Shown: positions 45,096 to 54,396 of the stretch, one piece after another
Layout: the number at the start of each line of letters is the position of its first letter
How positions within the stretch are numbered: position 1 is the stretch's first letter
NCBI GenBank assembly: GCA_964572845.1
Contig: CAZNFX010000001.1
Span: 62,001 to 126,000 of the forward strand
Direction: 5' to 3'
Length of the DNA: 64,000 nucleotides
Source: Bin55 sp964572845
Lineage (GTDB): Bacteria > Pseudomonadota > Gammaproteobacteria > Pseudomonadales > Azotimanducaceae
Translations under genes and position numbers: made by a program
Notes under the pieces: generated by a model
What the model was told of the DNA's origin: nothing
The model's database searches: none
What the model saw: the letters and a program-made list of their open reading frames with translations, nothing else

Positions 45096-46187
45096 TCAAT
45101 CGCGGCAGATTTGTGTCAACGCTTCTACAAATCGCGAATTCTCTGCGTGAGTTCCTATGGTTACGCGAAGGTGATTGGGCATGTCGTAGCTCGAAATAGG
45201 ACGGACAATAACCCCCATTCTTAGTAGCTTGTCATAGATGGGAGTGGCATCTCCACCACAGTCGAAGCTTATGAAATTTGCAACGGAAGGAATAAAGTCA
45301 AAGCCCAAGTCACCGAACGCTTGCTCCAGAAATTTCATGCCAGTTGAATTCAACTGCACGCTTTCCGTCAAGTACTCGTCGTCTTGAACCGCCGCTTCGG
45401 CTGCGGCTAGAGCCATGCTGTTTACGTTGAAGGGTTGCCTAATTCGGTTAAGGAGATCAGCAAAGTAGGTTGACGAAACGCTGTAGCCCACCCTAAGAGA
45501 AGCCAGTCCGTATGCCTTCGAAAAGGTCCTTGTGGCGATGACATTGGGGTAAGCCTTCACCAACTCGACCCCGTCGGGATAGTCGCTTTCGCTCACGTAC
45601 TCAAAGTAAGCTTCGTCAATTACAACCCATACGCTCGATGGAATCGCATCCAAGAACGAACGAACCTCTTCTTCGCTAGTGTATGTGCCCGTCGGATTGT
45701 TGGGATTTGCAAGGTAGATGATCCGCGTGTTGTTGTCCACTGCATCTGCAATTCCCTCAAGGTTGTCCTTCCAATTGTTGGATGGGACGACAACCATTTG
45801 ACCATGAGCCCCAGCTATGGCCAATGGATAAACGACAAAACAACGCTCACCAACAATGCCGTTGGTCCCAGGTGACATGGCTACCCGCGCCGCCAGTTCC
45901 AACACATCATTTGAGCCGTTACCTAGAGTTATCTGATCGGTCGATACACCCAATCGCTGAGCTAACAGTCGCTTGAGACGAAATCCAGCCGCATCCGGAT
46001 AGCGCGAAACGGAGTCAACAGTATGCTGCAGCGCAGAACGTACCTTAGGGCTGGGGCCTCGCGGATTCTCATTGCTTGCCAACTTGATCGAATCTGATAT
46101 TCCAAGTTCGCGTTCTAGTTCTTCGACTGCTTTTCCCGGCGTATAAGGTGCGAGCTCCTTGACGCGCTCATTCACGGCAGCAGTCAT
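45096..46187 (-). CDS. hisC: Histidinol-phosphate aminotransferase
   Basis: A PLP-dependent class II aminotransferase, start ATG 46187 (MTAAVNERVKELAPYTPGKA), 363 residues. KLASNENPRGPSPKV, GNGSNDVLELAARV, YLANPNNPTGTYTSEEEV, and RTFSKAYGLASLRVGYSVSS with the Schiff-base lysine identify the family. HisC-type enzymes in this gene position often also handle aromatic amino acids, which fits its neighbour pheA. The start overlaps the pheA stop by 4 nt. Confidence 0.92.
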   Translation of the reverse strand: MTAAVNERVKELAPYTPGKAVEELERELGISDSIKLASNENPRGPSPKVRSALQHTVDSVSRYPDAAGFRLKRLLAQRLGVSTDQITLGNGSNDVLELAARVAMSPGTNGIVGERCFVVYPLAIAGAHGQMVVVPSNNWKDNLEGIADAVDNNTRIIYLANPNNPTGTYTSEEEVRSFLDAIPSSVWVVIDEAYFEYVSESDYPDGVELVKAYPNVIATRTFSKAYGLASLRVGYSVSSTYFADLLNRIRQPFNVNSMALAAAEAAVQDDEYLTESVQLNSTGMKFLEQAFGDLGFDFIPSVANFISFDCGGDATPIYDKLLRMGVIVRPISSYDMPNHLRVTIGTHAENSRFVEALTQICRD

Positions 46188-47278
46188 ACCTTCAATGCCT
46201 TGGGATATGAGCCCAGGGACCTCACGTCGATGGCGACGTCCCTGATTTCCTGAAGTACCGTCTGAGTGACAGTTTGTGACACGTGGCCGTCGAAGTCTAT
46301 GAAGAACACATACGACCATGTGCTCCGATTGGAAGGCCGAGTCTCGATTCGGGACAAGTTGACATCATGCTTCTGAAACGGTCCCAGCACATTGAATAGC
46401 GCCCCGGGTTGATCGCTAGCCATTACTAGAACTGAAGTCTTGTCGTTTCCAGTTGCACCAACTGATTGCATTCCCAAAACCAAGAACCGTGTCGTGTTAT
46501 CGCTTTGGTCCTCAATGTTGCGATGCAGCACTCTAAGGTTGTACTGTTCGGCAGCAAGAATTCCGGCAATGGCCGCTGAGTCGCGTCGCCCGGATACCAA
46601 TCGTGCAGCTTCGGCGTTGCTGGCCACAGCAATGCGCTCGACGTCTCGGTAATTTCCATCTAGCCACTTTCGACATTGTGCGAGAGATTGCTCGTGCGAG
46701 TAGATCCTCTTGACCGACGTTGGTTCGGTATCTCTTCTCAAGACAAGTGCGTGGTGAATGGGCAATTCCACCTCGGCACAGATCTTCACGTCATTTTCTA
46801 TTAGGCAGTCCAGAGTATGGTTGACCATGCCTTCCGTACTGTTTTCGACTGGTACTACACCATACTGACAAGTACCGGAAGCGACCTCCCGAAATACTTC
46901 GTCGATGGATGAGTACGACCTGGTAACCGCAAAGTGTCCAAATTGCTTGACGGCTGCAGATTCAGTGTAGGTGCCTCGGGGACCCAAGTAGCCTATGGTG
47001 AGCGGCTGCTCTAGGGAAAGACAACAAGAAATGATCTCATTGAATAGCTGTTCGACCTGGGCATTGGACAACGGCCCTTCGTTCACTTCTCTCAATCGAG
47101 ACAGCATCAGAGATTCGCGGTCAGGTTGATAAAACGCGGTCGGTTCGCGTTCTGCCGTGTCAATCTTTAACTTGGCGACCTCCTTTGCACATGTTGCCCT
47201 TTCATTGAGTAGCTCAAGTATCTGGTCATCTATCCCGTCTATTCGGGAACGTACTTTGTGCAGCTTCTCGTCACTCAC
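46184..47278 (-). CDS. pheA: Bifunctional chorismate mutase/prephenate dehydratase (P-protein)
   Basis: The first committed enzyme pair of phenylalanine synthesis. Residues 1-90 form the chorismate mutase (VRSRIDGIDDQILELLNERA). Residues about 95-270 form the dehydratase (IGYLGPRGTYTESAAVKQFG, GVVPVENSTEGMVNHTLD, DQSDNTTRFLVLG). The C-terminal ACT domain includes the ESRPS-like IETRPSNRSTWSYVFFIDF that binds phenylalanine for feedback inhibition. It starts with GTG 47278, 2 nt after serC, in a serC-pheA-hisC operon. Confidence 0.95.
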   Translation of the reverse strand: MSDEKLHKVRSRIDGIDDQILELLNERATCAKEVAKLKIDTAEREPTAFYQPDRESLMLSRLREVNEGPLSNAQVEQLFNEIISCCLSLEQPLTIGYLGPRGTYTESAAVKQFGHFAVTRSYSSIDEVFREVASGTCQYGVVPVENSTEGMVNHTLDCLIENDVKICAEVELPIHHALVLRRDTEPTSVKRIYSHEQSLAQCRKWLDGNYRDVERIAVASNAEAARLVSGRRDSAAIAGILAAEQYNLRVLHRNIEDQSDNTTRFLVLGMQSVGATGNDKTSVLVMASDQPGALFNVLGPFQKHDVNLSRIETRPSNRSTWSYVFFIDFDGHVSQTVTQTVLQEIRDVAIDVRSLGSYPKALKV

Positions 47279-47280
47279 AG

Positions 47281-48351
47281 CTATGCAATCTCTCTCTCAA
47301 ACGTCTTCATGTACTCGACTAGTGCATCAACTGCCGCGACGCTAACCCCGTTATAGAGGCTCACTCTGAATCCACCAGCCTTGCGATGTCCCTTTATGTT
47401 GACAATGTTGGCTTCGGCCGCCCGCTTAAGAAACTCGTCCGCCAACGATTCGTCGCGAAGCGAGAAAGTTACATTCACCTTGGACCTGAAAGCACTCTCC
47501 ACTTTTGAAATATACAGACTGCTGGCGTTGATTACTCTGTAAATTCTCTGCGACTTCTCCTCGCATCGGCGTTGCATTTCCGCGACACCACCCGATTCAT
47601 TCAACCAATCAAATACGAGCCCCGCAACGTACCAGGCAAAAGTGTTAGGTGTGTTGTACATCGAATCGTTGTCCGCGTGAACGCGGTAGTTCAGATACAG
47701 TGGCTCGCCCTGCCGGGGTTCACGTAATAGATCCTTTCGAATAATAACGATCGAAATTCCCGCCGGACCCATGTTCTTTTGCGCTCCGGCATACACCAAT
47801 CCAAAATTTTCGATGTCGAACGGCCGGGTCAGAATATCGGAGGTCATGTCCGCGACCAGCGTAGTACCCATGTCAATCGGGTAATCAGGAAATTGGACGC
47901 CGCTGATGGTTTCGTTCGAGGTAATGTGCAAATATTTGGAACTTGAACTTCTATCCCACGTGCTCACTTCGGGCACTGAGTGCTCGGAAGAGGCAACCAC
48001 ATGAACTTCTCGAAGGTAACCAGCTTCGCTGATCGCCTTTTGCGACCACGATCCCGTATCAAGGTACTCGACGGTCTCGCCAGTGCTAGACAAGTTTAGA
48101 GGCACCATAGCGAATTGCATCGTAGCTCCTCCCTGCAGGAAAAGAACTGCATAGTCTTCGTTGATGCCCAGTAGTCTCCTTAACGAGGACTCAGCTCGTC
48201 GTGCTACATCCATGAACTCGTCCGAGCGATGGCTAATTTCCATAACGGAAGTACCCAACCCTCGATAGTCGAGAAGATCACGCTGGACCTCAAGCATTAC
48301 AGGCTCTGGTAGCGTGGCAGGACCAGCTGAGAAGTTAAATGCTCGAGGCAT
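47281..48351 (-). CDS. serC: Phosphoserine aminotransferase
   Basis: SerC makes 3-phosphoserine for serine and has a parallel role in pyridoxine synthesis. The 356-residue protein begins MPRAFNFSAGPATLPEPVML. It has LGTSVMEISHRSDEF, FLQGGATMQFAMVPLNL, the Schiff-base lysine in GLVYAGAQKNMGPAGISIVI, and GHRKAGGFRVSLYNGV. ATG 48351 is used; a GTG lies one codon upstream. It follows gyrA, the common gammaproteobacterial order. Confidence 0.95.
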   Translation of the reverse strand: MPRAFNFSAGPATLPEPVMLEVQRDLLDYRGLGTSVMEISHRSDEFMDVARRAESSLRRLLGINEDYAVLFLQGGATMQFAMVPLNLSSTGETVEYLDTGSWSQKAISEAGYLREVHVVASSEHSVPEVSTWDRSSSSKYLHITSNETISGVQFPDYPIDMGTTLVADMTSDILTRPFDIENFGLVYAGAQKNMGPAGISIVIIRKDLLREPRQGEPLYLNYRVHADNDSMYNTPNTFAWYVAGLVFDWLNESGGVAEMQRRCEEKSQRIYRVINASSLYISKVESAFRSKVNVTFSLRDESLADEFLKRAAEANIVNIKGHRKAGGFRVSLYNGVSVAAVDALVEYMKTFEREIA

Positions 48352-48407
48352 CACGAGAAGCCATCGCGAAGTAGCGGAAATTCCGTGACACTTCGAACTC
48401 TCTAGAT

Positions 48408-51158
48408 CTAGTCCAGAGTGTCCGAGTCTTGGTCTGTATCGCCGCCACCTGCGGAATCCGGCGAGCCGTCGTCATCTTCCTCAATGGCAGGCTGCTCGTC
48501 TTGAGAGATTACTGACTCTGCGATACGTCCTATGCCGATTAACCTCTCTTCGTCGCCAAGCCTGATTAGACGTACGCCTTGGGCATGGCGGCCCATGTTG
48601 CGAATTTGATCCACAGAAGTGCGAATGAGTGTTCCCCGGTTGTTGATGAACATGACCTCGTCGGAATCCATCACCTGAATAGCGCCAGTAAGCTCCCCAT
48701 TTCGCGCTGACCGCCCGATCGCATAGGTTCCCAGTCCGCCACGACCGGTTTTTCGAAAAGCCTTCAGGTCGGTTCGCTTGCCGTAGCCATTCTCCGTAGC
48801 GCAGAGCAAATATCCGTTCTCGTGAGGTATGACAAGTGAAATCACTTCAGCACCCTCTCGTAGACGCATGCCGCGGACGCCGCGAGCAGTTCGACCCATC
48901 ACGCGTACGTCAGATTCCATGAACTTGACAGCTCGTGCCTTGTTCTGAACCAGAACGATTTCCTGCTGGCCATCGGTCAGATCGGCACCGATCAGTCGAT
49001 CATTCTCACCCAGACCGATGGCAATCAATCCCATGCGTCGGGGTCTGCTGAATTTGCTCAACTCCACGCGTTTCACATAGCCTTGCTGCGTCGCCATGAC
49101 GACAAACCGGTCGTCCGTGAATTCCTTGATGGGCAAAATGGCGGAAATCCGTTCCTCTTCGTCCAATTCCAGCATGTTGACAAGAGGCCGGCCCCGTGCG
49201 TTCCTGCTGCTTTCAGGTATCAAGTAGGTTGGCAGCCAATATGCTCGTCCCCTGTTGGTGAAGCACAACAGTGTTGCATGGTTGTGGGTAACGAGAAGGT
49301 GCTCGATGAAGTCGTCGTCCTTCATGGTTGCGGCCACCTTTCCTCTGCCGCCCCGTCGCTGCGTGTCGTAGACGTCGATTCCCTGAATCTTGGCATACCC
49401 ACCATGCGAAATCGTGACCACTACGGTCTTGGGGACGATCATGTCAATTGTTGTGAAGTCTTCCTGCGTTGCAAGGATCTCAGTGCGCCGTTCGTCCGCA
49501 AACTGCTCTCGCACCTCCTCAAGTTCTTCCTTGATTACTTGGTTCATACGCACGTCAGAATCCAGTATTTCCTGCAACTGTTTGATGTCCGAGATTAGGC
49601 CTTCATATTCCCCAATCAATCGATCCTGTTCCAGGCTAACCAATCGGTGAAGCTGCAAACTAAGGATTGCATCTGCTTGCTCGTCCGACAGCCGATACTC
49701 TCCCGTTTCTGGCTCAAACCCAAGGTCCGAAGGCAAATTCTCGACACGGGCTAGTCTTACGTCCGCTCTCCGCAACAATGCATGAACGGCCGACACACGC
49801 GATTGGCGATCACCAGTCGCAACGGACTCGTCGGTTGCATTGAGCCAAGTTCGATTGGTAAGTGCCGCTTGAGCATCCTGCCTTGACTCGGACTTGCGGA
49901 TCAACTCAACGATTTCATCGATATCCGCCAAGGCTACGGCCTGTCCCTCAAGAGTGTGAGCCCTTCGGCGTGACTCCCGGAGCAGGTATGTTGACCGGCG
50001 GACAACGACCTCTCGTCTATGCTGAATAAACTCCATCAGCATGTCCTTGAGGTTTACAGTGCGCGGTTGCCCTCGTACAAGCGCCACGCAATTCACGTTC
50101 ACTGCGGACTGCAGTTGTGTGTGAGTGTAGAGGTTGTTCAATACCACGTCTGCGGGCTCACCTCTGCTTACTTCAATAACGATGCGCATGCCATTCTTGC
50201 TCGACTCGTCGCGCAGGTCGGAAATGCCACTCAAGCGCTTTTCCCTAACAAGATCGGCAATTGATTCGACCAGCTTCGATTTGTACAGCTGATAGGGAAT
50301 CTCGGTAATGACAATGGTTTCTCTACCCGATTTCTCCTCCTCTATGCTGGCGCGGGCACGCACCAGCATTCGTCCTTTGCCAGTTCGGTATGCCTGCACG
50401 ATACCTGCTCTGCCATTGATGATTCCACCAGTGGGAAAATCTGGTCCCTGGACGTATTCCATCAAGTCGTCGACCGTGAGTTCCCCATCGTCTACTAGCG
50501 CAACACATGCGTCAATGACCTCGCCCAAGTTATGCGGCGGAATGTTGGTGGCAACCGCCACTGCGATTCCGTAAGACCCGTTGACCAGCAGGTTTGGAAC
50601 TCGGGTTGGCAGAACCATCGGCATCAGCAATGTATCGTCGTAGTTGAGACCCATATCGACTGTTTCTTTGTCGAGATCCGCCAACATCATCGAGGCAAAA
50701 CGTGACATTCGAGCTTCTGTGTAGCGTGGTGCCGCCGCGGGGTCGTTGTCGATCGAGCCAAAGTTGCCCTGGCCTTCCACCAATGGGTACCGCATCTTGA
50801 AATCCTGAGCCATGTGTACGATCGTCCCATAGATCGTATGCTCATCGTGGGGGTGGTACTTTCCGACAACCTCGCCGCTTATCCGCGCCGACTTGATAGT
50901 CGGTCGATCATGCCTGTTATTGAGTTGATCCATCCCAAACAGAACACGTCGATGTACAGGCTTTAATCCATCTCGAATGTCGGGCAAGGCACGTCCAACA
51001 ATCACGCTCATCGCGTAGCCGAGATACGAGTGTCGCATCTCGTCTTCTATGAACACCCGTACAATATCGCCGTCCGGTCGAGTCGATGTGGATTGGCTTA
51101 TTTCGTCGTCTCCATTGGATCCTCCGTCGGACCCGATGGGCATATCGTCATCACTCAT
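48408..51158 (-). CDS. gyrA: DNA gyrase subunit A
   Basis: The 916-residue DNA-cleaving subunit of gyrase. RDGLKPVHRRVLFGMDQLNN, the catalytic tyrosine in AAAPRYTEARMSRF (Y146), and NLLVNGSYGIAVAVATNIPP identify it. The C-terminal GyrA box QRRGGRGK (preceded by DVYDT) supports gyrase over topoisomerase IV. The normally near-invariant HPHGDSAVYDTI segment reads HPHDEHTIYGTI (residues 102-113), changing the positions equivalent to G81, D82, S83, A84 and D87 of E. coli. Start ATG 51158 is used. It leads serC-pheA-hisC-cmk. Confidence 0.94.
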   Translation of the reverse strand: MSDDDMPIGSDGGSNGDDEISQSTSTRPDGDIVRVFIEDEMRHSYLGYAMSVIVGRALPDIRDGLKPVHRRVLFGMDQLNNRHDRPTIKSARISGEVVGKYHPHDEHTIYGTIVHMAQDFKMRYPLVEGQGNFGSIDNDPAAAPRYTEARMSRFASMMLADLDKETVDMGLNYDDTLLMPMVLPTRVPNLLVNGSYGIAVAVATNIPPHNLGEVIDACVALVDDGELTVDDLMEYVQGPDFPTGGIINGRAGIVQAYRTGKGRMLVRARASIEEEKSGRETIVITEIPYQLYKSKLVESIADLVREKRLSGISDLRDESSKNGMRIVIEVSRGEPADVVLNNLYTHTQLQSAVNVNCVALVRGQPRTVNLKDMLMEFIQHRREVVVRRSTYLLRESRRRAHTLEGQAVALADIDEIVELIRKSESRQDAQAALTNRTWLNATDESVATGDRQSRVSAVHALLRRADVRLARVENLPSDLGFEPETGEYRLSDEQADAILSLQLHRLVSLEQDRLIGEYEGLISDIKQLQEILDSDVRMNQVIKEELEEVREQFADERRTEILATQEDFTTIDMIVPKTVVVTISHGGYAKIQGIDVYDTQRRGGRGKVAATMKDDDFIEHLLVTHNHATLLCFTNRGRAYWLPTYLIPESSRNARGRPLVNMLELDEEERISAILPIKEFTDDRFVVMATQQGYVKRVELSKFSRPRRMGLIAIGLGENDRLIGADLTDGQQEIVLVQNKARAVKFMESDVRVMGRTARGVRGMRLREGAEVISLVIPHENGYLLCATENGYGKRTDLKAFRKTGRGGLGTYAIGRSARNGELTGAIQVMDSDEVMFINNRGTLIRTSVDQIRNMGRHAQGVRLIRLGDEERLIGIGRIAESVISQDEQPAIEEDDDGSPDSAGGGDTDQDSDTLD

Positions 51159-51330
51159 AGCAGGGCACAAAGGTGCGCAAAAGGGAGGCTGGAAGGGGAA
51201 CTGTTATTTTAGCGAATAAGGGGTCGAATGTACAGGCTAGAAGTGCCTCCATGCAACTCAGAGTTGACAAACTTGCATGCATCAATGCACAATGATTTGA
51301 ACTAGAAATGAATCGAAGTTGACAGGTTTC

Positions 51331-51867
51331 ATGGACAACACAACACAGGCTCCTACATGGAATGACACCACTCGCAAGAGCGCTGTTGGAGTCACACGAG
51401 CGCATGTTGTTCTTGTTGCGGCACCGCTATTCCTGTATGTAAATGCCTATGACGTAATCAGATTGTTATTGTTAGACGAAAGTGCTGCGATTCTTGCATC
51501 CCTTGCAGACGGAATGTTGGCGCTTGCTGCTTTTTTTGTCTTATTCATTGCTCTCGCGCCGGTTCTTGTGGGGATATGGGCAAGAAAGCGTACAGTCGCC
51601 CAGTACTTGGCTGAACTGTCAATATATGATCGTTTCGTCGCTACACCTCTAACCGCTTCAGTGTCTGGCAGCGTGTTTGCTTTCCTGGCCTACGGGGGAG
51701 TGACCGGCTTGCTACTCTTACTTGCCGGAAACCAATCCTACGGGCTCATGGATTTCACTGTGTTGCTTGCAGCACTTCCGATATCGGCTGCTTTATCCTA
51801 TCCAATTAGCCTCTTTGCCACCCGAAGTGTAAGTAGACAGGTTGAGTTTCTGGCAGCGCAAGCTTAA
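51331..51867 (+). CDS. Four-span membrane protein of unknown function
   Basis: A 178-residue protein with four hydrophobic segments, at about residues 25-42, 57-82, 105-125 and 130-160. The loop between the second and third spans is rich in basic residues (WARKRTVAQYL). No family is recognised. It has its own control region divergent from gyrA. ATG 51331 is preferred, with AGG 5 nt before it; a TTG four codons upstream is an alternative. Confidence 0.65.
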   Translation: MDNTTQAPTWNDTTRKSAVGVTRAHVVLVAAPLFLYVNAYDVIRLLLLDESAAILASLADGMLALAAFFVLFIALAPVLVGIWARKRTVAQYLAELSIYDRFVATPLTASVSGSVFAFLAYGGVTGLLLLLAGNQSYGLMDFTVLLAALPISAALSYPISLFATRSVSRQVEFLAAQA

Positions 51868-51932
51868 TTTGACGGTAACGAAGCAGCCTACTGCTGCCAG
51901 ATTGGAGTGCTACGCCTAGTAGACAATTGATT

Positions 51933-51952
51933 TCGAACGCTAGGGCGTTCGA
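51933..51952. other. Hairpin between the membrane-protein gene and ubiG
   Basis: A perfect 8-bp stem, TCGAACGC-TAGG-GCGTTCGA, lies in the 176-nt gap. Just upstream, GCAGC-CTACT-GCTGC forms a second small stem. Neither is followed by a T-run on either strand. It may be a weak terminator for the membrane-protein gene. Confidence 0.35.
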
Positions 51953-52043
51953 CTCGTAACCCCTTTACAACTCAACGTCCCGCCACGAGCTTCGACTTGG
52001 GTTCGCTTAACTCCTATACTATTTGCCAAAAGCATGCGACCGT

Positions 52044-52766
52044 ATGTCAGAGCCTCCCTCTGCTGTGAACTTGGATCCAGCAGAAATTCAGAAATTCGAG
52101 TCCCTAGCACAGCGTTGGTGGGATCCCGATAGCGAATTTCGGCCTCTTCACGACATAAACGACGTTCGTGTGCGATTCATAGCTGAACGTGCGTCGCTAG
52201 ACTCCGCACAAACTTTGGATGTTGGGTGTGGGGGAGGCATTCTCACTGAGAGCTTGGCCAATCTGGGTGCACAAATCACGGGTATTGACCCAGCTCAAGG
52301 TCCCTTAACTGTTGCCAAACTACATGCCATAGAAATGGGTCTGGAAAGCCGCATACGATATCGTCAAACCACGGCAGAGGAATTTGTAGAAGTAGAACCG
52401 CAACGCTACGACGTAGTCACCGCGCTTGAAATTCTCGAGCACGTTCCGGACTTCTGTCAAACCGTCCAGGCGTTAGCAGGATTAGTTCGCCCTGGTGGTC
52501 AACTGTTTCTGTCAACAATCAATCGTAATCCACGGGCCTATCTGGTTGCCGTATTGGGGGGAGAGTATCTTCTCAATGTGCTGCCCAGAGGAACTCACGA
52601 CTATCGCAAGTTCATCAAGCCTTCTGAACTGTCGAAGGCTGTTCGAGAAGCAGGCATGGTAGTAAAGGAAGTCGCGGGCTATCGCTACAATCCGCTAGTA
52701 CGCACCGCAACCCTCGTCGCTGATGCTAGCGTGAACTATCTGCTGCATGCAACCAAACCGGAATAG
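52044..52766 (+). CDS. ubiG: Ubiquinone biosynthesis O-methyltransferase UbiG
   Basis: UbiG performs both O-methylations of ubiquinone synthesis. The 240-residue protein has EIQKFESLAQRWWDPDSEFR, RPLHDINDVRVRFIAE, the SAM-binding LDVGCGGGILTESLANLGAQ, ALEILEHVPD, and LSTINRNPRAYLVAVLGGEY, all of which match UbiG. Start ATG 52044 matches the family; a TTG seven codons upstream is possible. Ubiquinone points to aerobic respiration in a proteobacterium. The last 20 nt overlap the next gene. Confidence 0.94.
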   Translation: MSEPPSAVNLDPAEIQKFESLAQRWWDPDSEFRPLHDINDVRVRFIAERASLDSAQTLDVGCGGGILTESLANLGAQITGIDPAQGPLTVAKLHAIEMGLESRIRYRQTTAEEFVEVEPQRYDVVTALEILEHVPDFCQTVQALAGLVRPGGQLFLSTINRNPRAYLVAVLGGEYLLNVLPRGTHDYRKFIKPSELSKAVREAGMVVKEVAGYRYNPLVRTATLVADASVNYLLHATKPE

Positions 52767-53526
52767 CACTTACCAGCCTTCCCCAGACCTCCTAAAGGGT
52801 CGCACAATCTTAGTAACGGGCGCGGGAGACGGTATCGGACGCACCGCCGCCAAGACTTTTGCTCTCTATGGGGCAGAAGTAGTGCTGCTCGGACGTACGC
52901 GACATAAGTTGGAAACCATAAACGATGAAATCGTGGTTGAAGCATCTAGCAAACCACTCATCGTTCCAATCGACCTTGCTCAGCTGAATGAAGACAATGT
53001 GATCCAGTTGAGCAACGCGGTTCAAGATGTCTACGGACACCTTGACGGCATTCTCCACAATGCATCCATACTTGGAGAGAAGAGCCCCATCGAACATTAC
53101 TCATACTCGCAATGGACTCAAGTCTTTGAGGTAAACGTTCACTCCCAGTTCCTGTTGACGAAATCGCTCCTGCCGCTGCTTCGAGAGTCGCAGGATGCAT
53201 CGATCATTTTCACTTCCTCAGGTGTGGGGAGGAAGGGTCGGGCATATTGGGGCGCATATTCTGCGTCGAAATTCGCAACTGAAGCTCTCATGGAGATTCT
53301 TGCAGACGAATTGGAGAATGAGCCGAATCTACGAGTCAACTCGCTAAATCCAGGCGGAACGCGCACAGCGATGCGTGCTCAGGCATATCCCGCCGAAGAC
53401 CCAAACTCACTCCCAGAACCTGACGACCACATGCCGTTGTACCTGTATCTCATGGGTCCAGATTCCCGGGGTGTCAGCGGCCAAAAATTCGATACACAAT
53501 CGTGGAATCTTGCCGACAAAGCATGA
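52747..53526 (+). CDS. yciK: YciK-family short-chain dehydrogenase
   Basis: A 259-residue NAD(P)-dependent oxidoreductase. LVTGAGDGIGRTAAKTFALY is the cofactor-binding glycine motif, LHNASILGEKSPIEHY is the NNAG-equivalent region, and SSGVGRKGRAYWGAYSASKF supplies the catalytic Ser, Tyr and Lys. The RTAMRAQAYPAEDP segment is typical of YciK. The physiological substrate is unknown. In many gammaproteobacteria yciK follows ubiG, often with gph between them; here the two overlap by 20 nt. Confidence 0.88.
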   Translation: MQPNRNSTYQPSPDLLKGRTILVTGAGDGIGRTAAKTFALYGAEVVLLGRTRHKLETINDEIVVEASSKPLIVPIDLAQLNEDNVIQLSNAVQDVYGHLDGILHNASILGEKSPIEHYSYSQWTQVFEVNVHSQFLLTKSLLPLLRESQDASIIFTSSGVGRKGRAYWGAYSASKFATEALMEILADELENEPNLRVNSLNPGGTRTAMRAQAYPAEDPNSLPEPDDHMPLYLYLMGPDSRGVSGQKFDTQSWNLADKA

Positions 53527-53535
53527 CGCGCAGTA

Positions 53536-54390
53536 CTAGGACAACGGCAGTCCCGGAAAGGGAATCAAAAAGGTCTTTTCTTCCCGTTTGTTGTCTTGGT
53601 TGTGCCAACCATCAGGTACGTCAATCGCTAGCCAGGAACATACTGCCCTTACATCACGCTCACCCATTTCGGTCGACCTTCCCACGGGCATAGCACGCGG
53701 CAGCACAACTGGACCAAAGCGTACACGCTTAAGTCTCGAAACGCTCGTTCCGATTCTCTCAAACAACCTGCGAACCTCGTTGTTCCTGCCCTCGAGCAGA
53801 ACTACGTGGTACCAATGATTCAAGCCTGAACCACCGTAGTACTGAATGTCTGAAAAACGTTGGATTGTGCCGTCGATGTCAAAACCTTGGCGCAATCTGT
53901 CCATGCGATCATTCGACAGCTCTCCTATGATGCGAACAGCGTACTCGCGATCAATCGTTGAACTAGGATGCATGAGGCGGTGAGCCAATTGGCCGTTGTT
54001 GGTTAGCAGCAGAAGGCCGCTCGTATTGATGTCAAGCCTTCCAACCGAAATCCATCGGCCATGATTCAAGGCTGGCAAGCGAGAGAAAATCGAGGGACGT
54101 CCCTGCGGGTCGTTGCGCGAGACGATCTCTCCTACCCGTTTGTTCATGACCAGTATGCGCGGATATTCTTGAGCGCTCGAGTCCCTTACGGGCTTGCCGT
54201 CGACTTCAATCCGTGAGCCAACAACCACCCGCTGACCGACGTGGGCAATCTCGCCATCCACACGAACGCGGCCCTTTTGAATCCATTCTTCCATCTGACG
54301 TCGAGAACCGAGGCCACGTTCAGCCAGGACCTTGTGTAGTTTTTGGGAACCACCATGCGACGGTTCGCCAACTGTACGATTGGATGCCAC
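53536..54390 (-). CDS. rluB: 23S rRNA pseudouridine-2605 synthase RluB
   Basis: A 284-residue RsuA-family pseudouridine synthase. The N-terminal S4 RNA-binding domain (KLHKVLAERGLGSRRQMEEW) is followed by the catalytic motif VGRLDINTSGLLLLTNNG with the nucleophilic aspartate. GRNNEVRRLFERIGTSVSRL and RFGPVVLP close the domain. RluB rather than RluE or RsuA is inferred from its position at the end of trpS-scpA-scpB-rluB. It is convergent with yciK, 9 nt apart. Confidence 0.9.
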   Translation of the reverse strand: MASNRTVGEPSHGGSQKLHKVLAERGLGSRRQMEEWIQKGRVRVDGEIAHVGQRVVVGSRIEVDGKPVRDSSAQEYPRILVMNKRVGEIVSRNDPQGRPSIFSRLPALNHGRWISVGRLDINTSGLLLLTNNGQLAHRLMHPSSTIDREYAVRIIGELSNDRMDRLRQGFDIDGTIQRFSDIQYYGGSGLNHWYHVVLLEGRNNEVRRLFERIGTSVSRLKRVRFGPVVLPRAMPVGRSTEMGERDVRAVCSWLAIDVPDGWHNQDNKREEKTFLIPFPGLPLS

Positions 54391-54396
54391 GAAAGG

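Noticed and set aside
51880..52000. Possible tRNA in the gap before ubiG because of two nearby hairpins and a TTCGA sequence
   Set aside because: The stems do not form a cloverleaf, and no acceptor stem or anticodon arm could be drawn.
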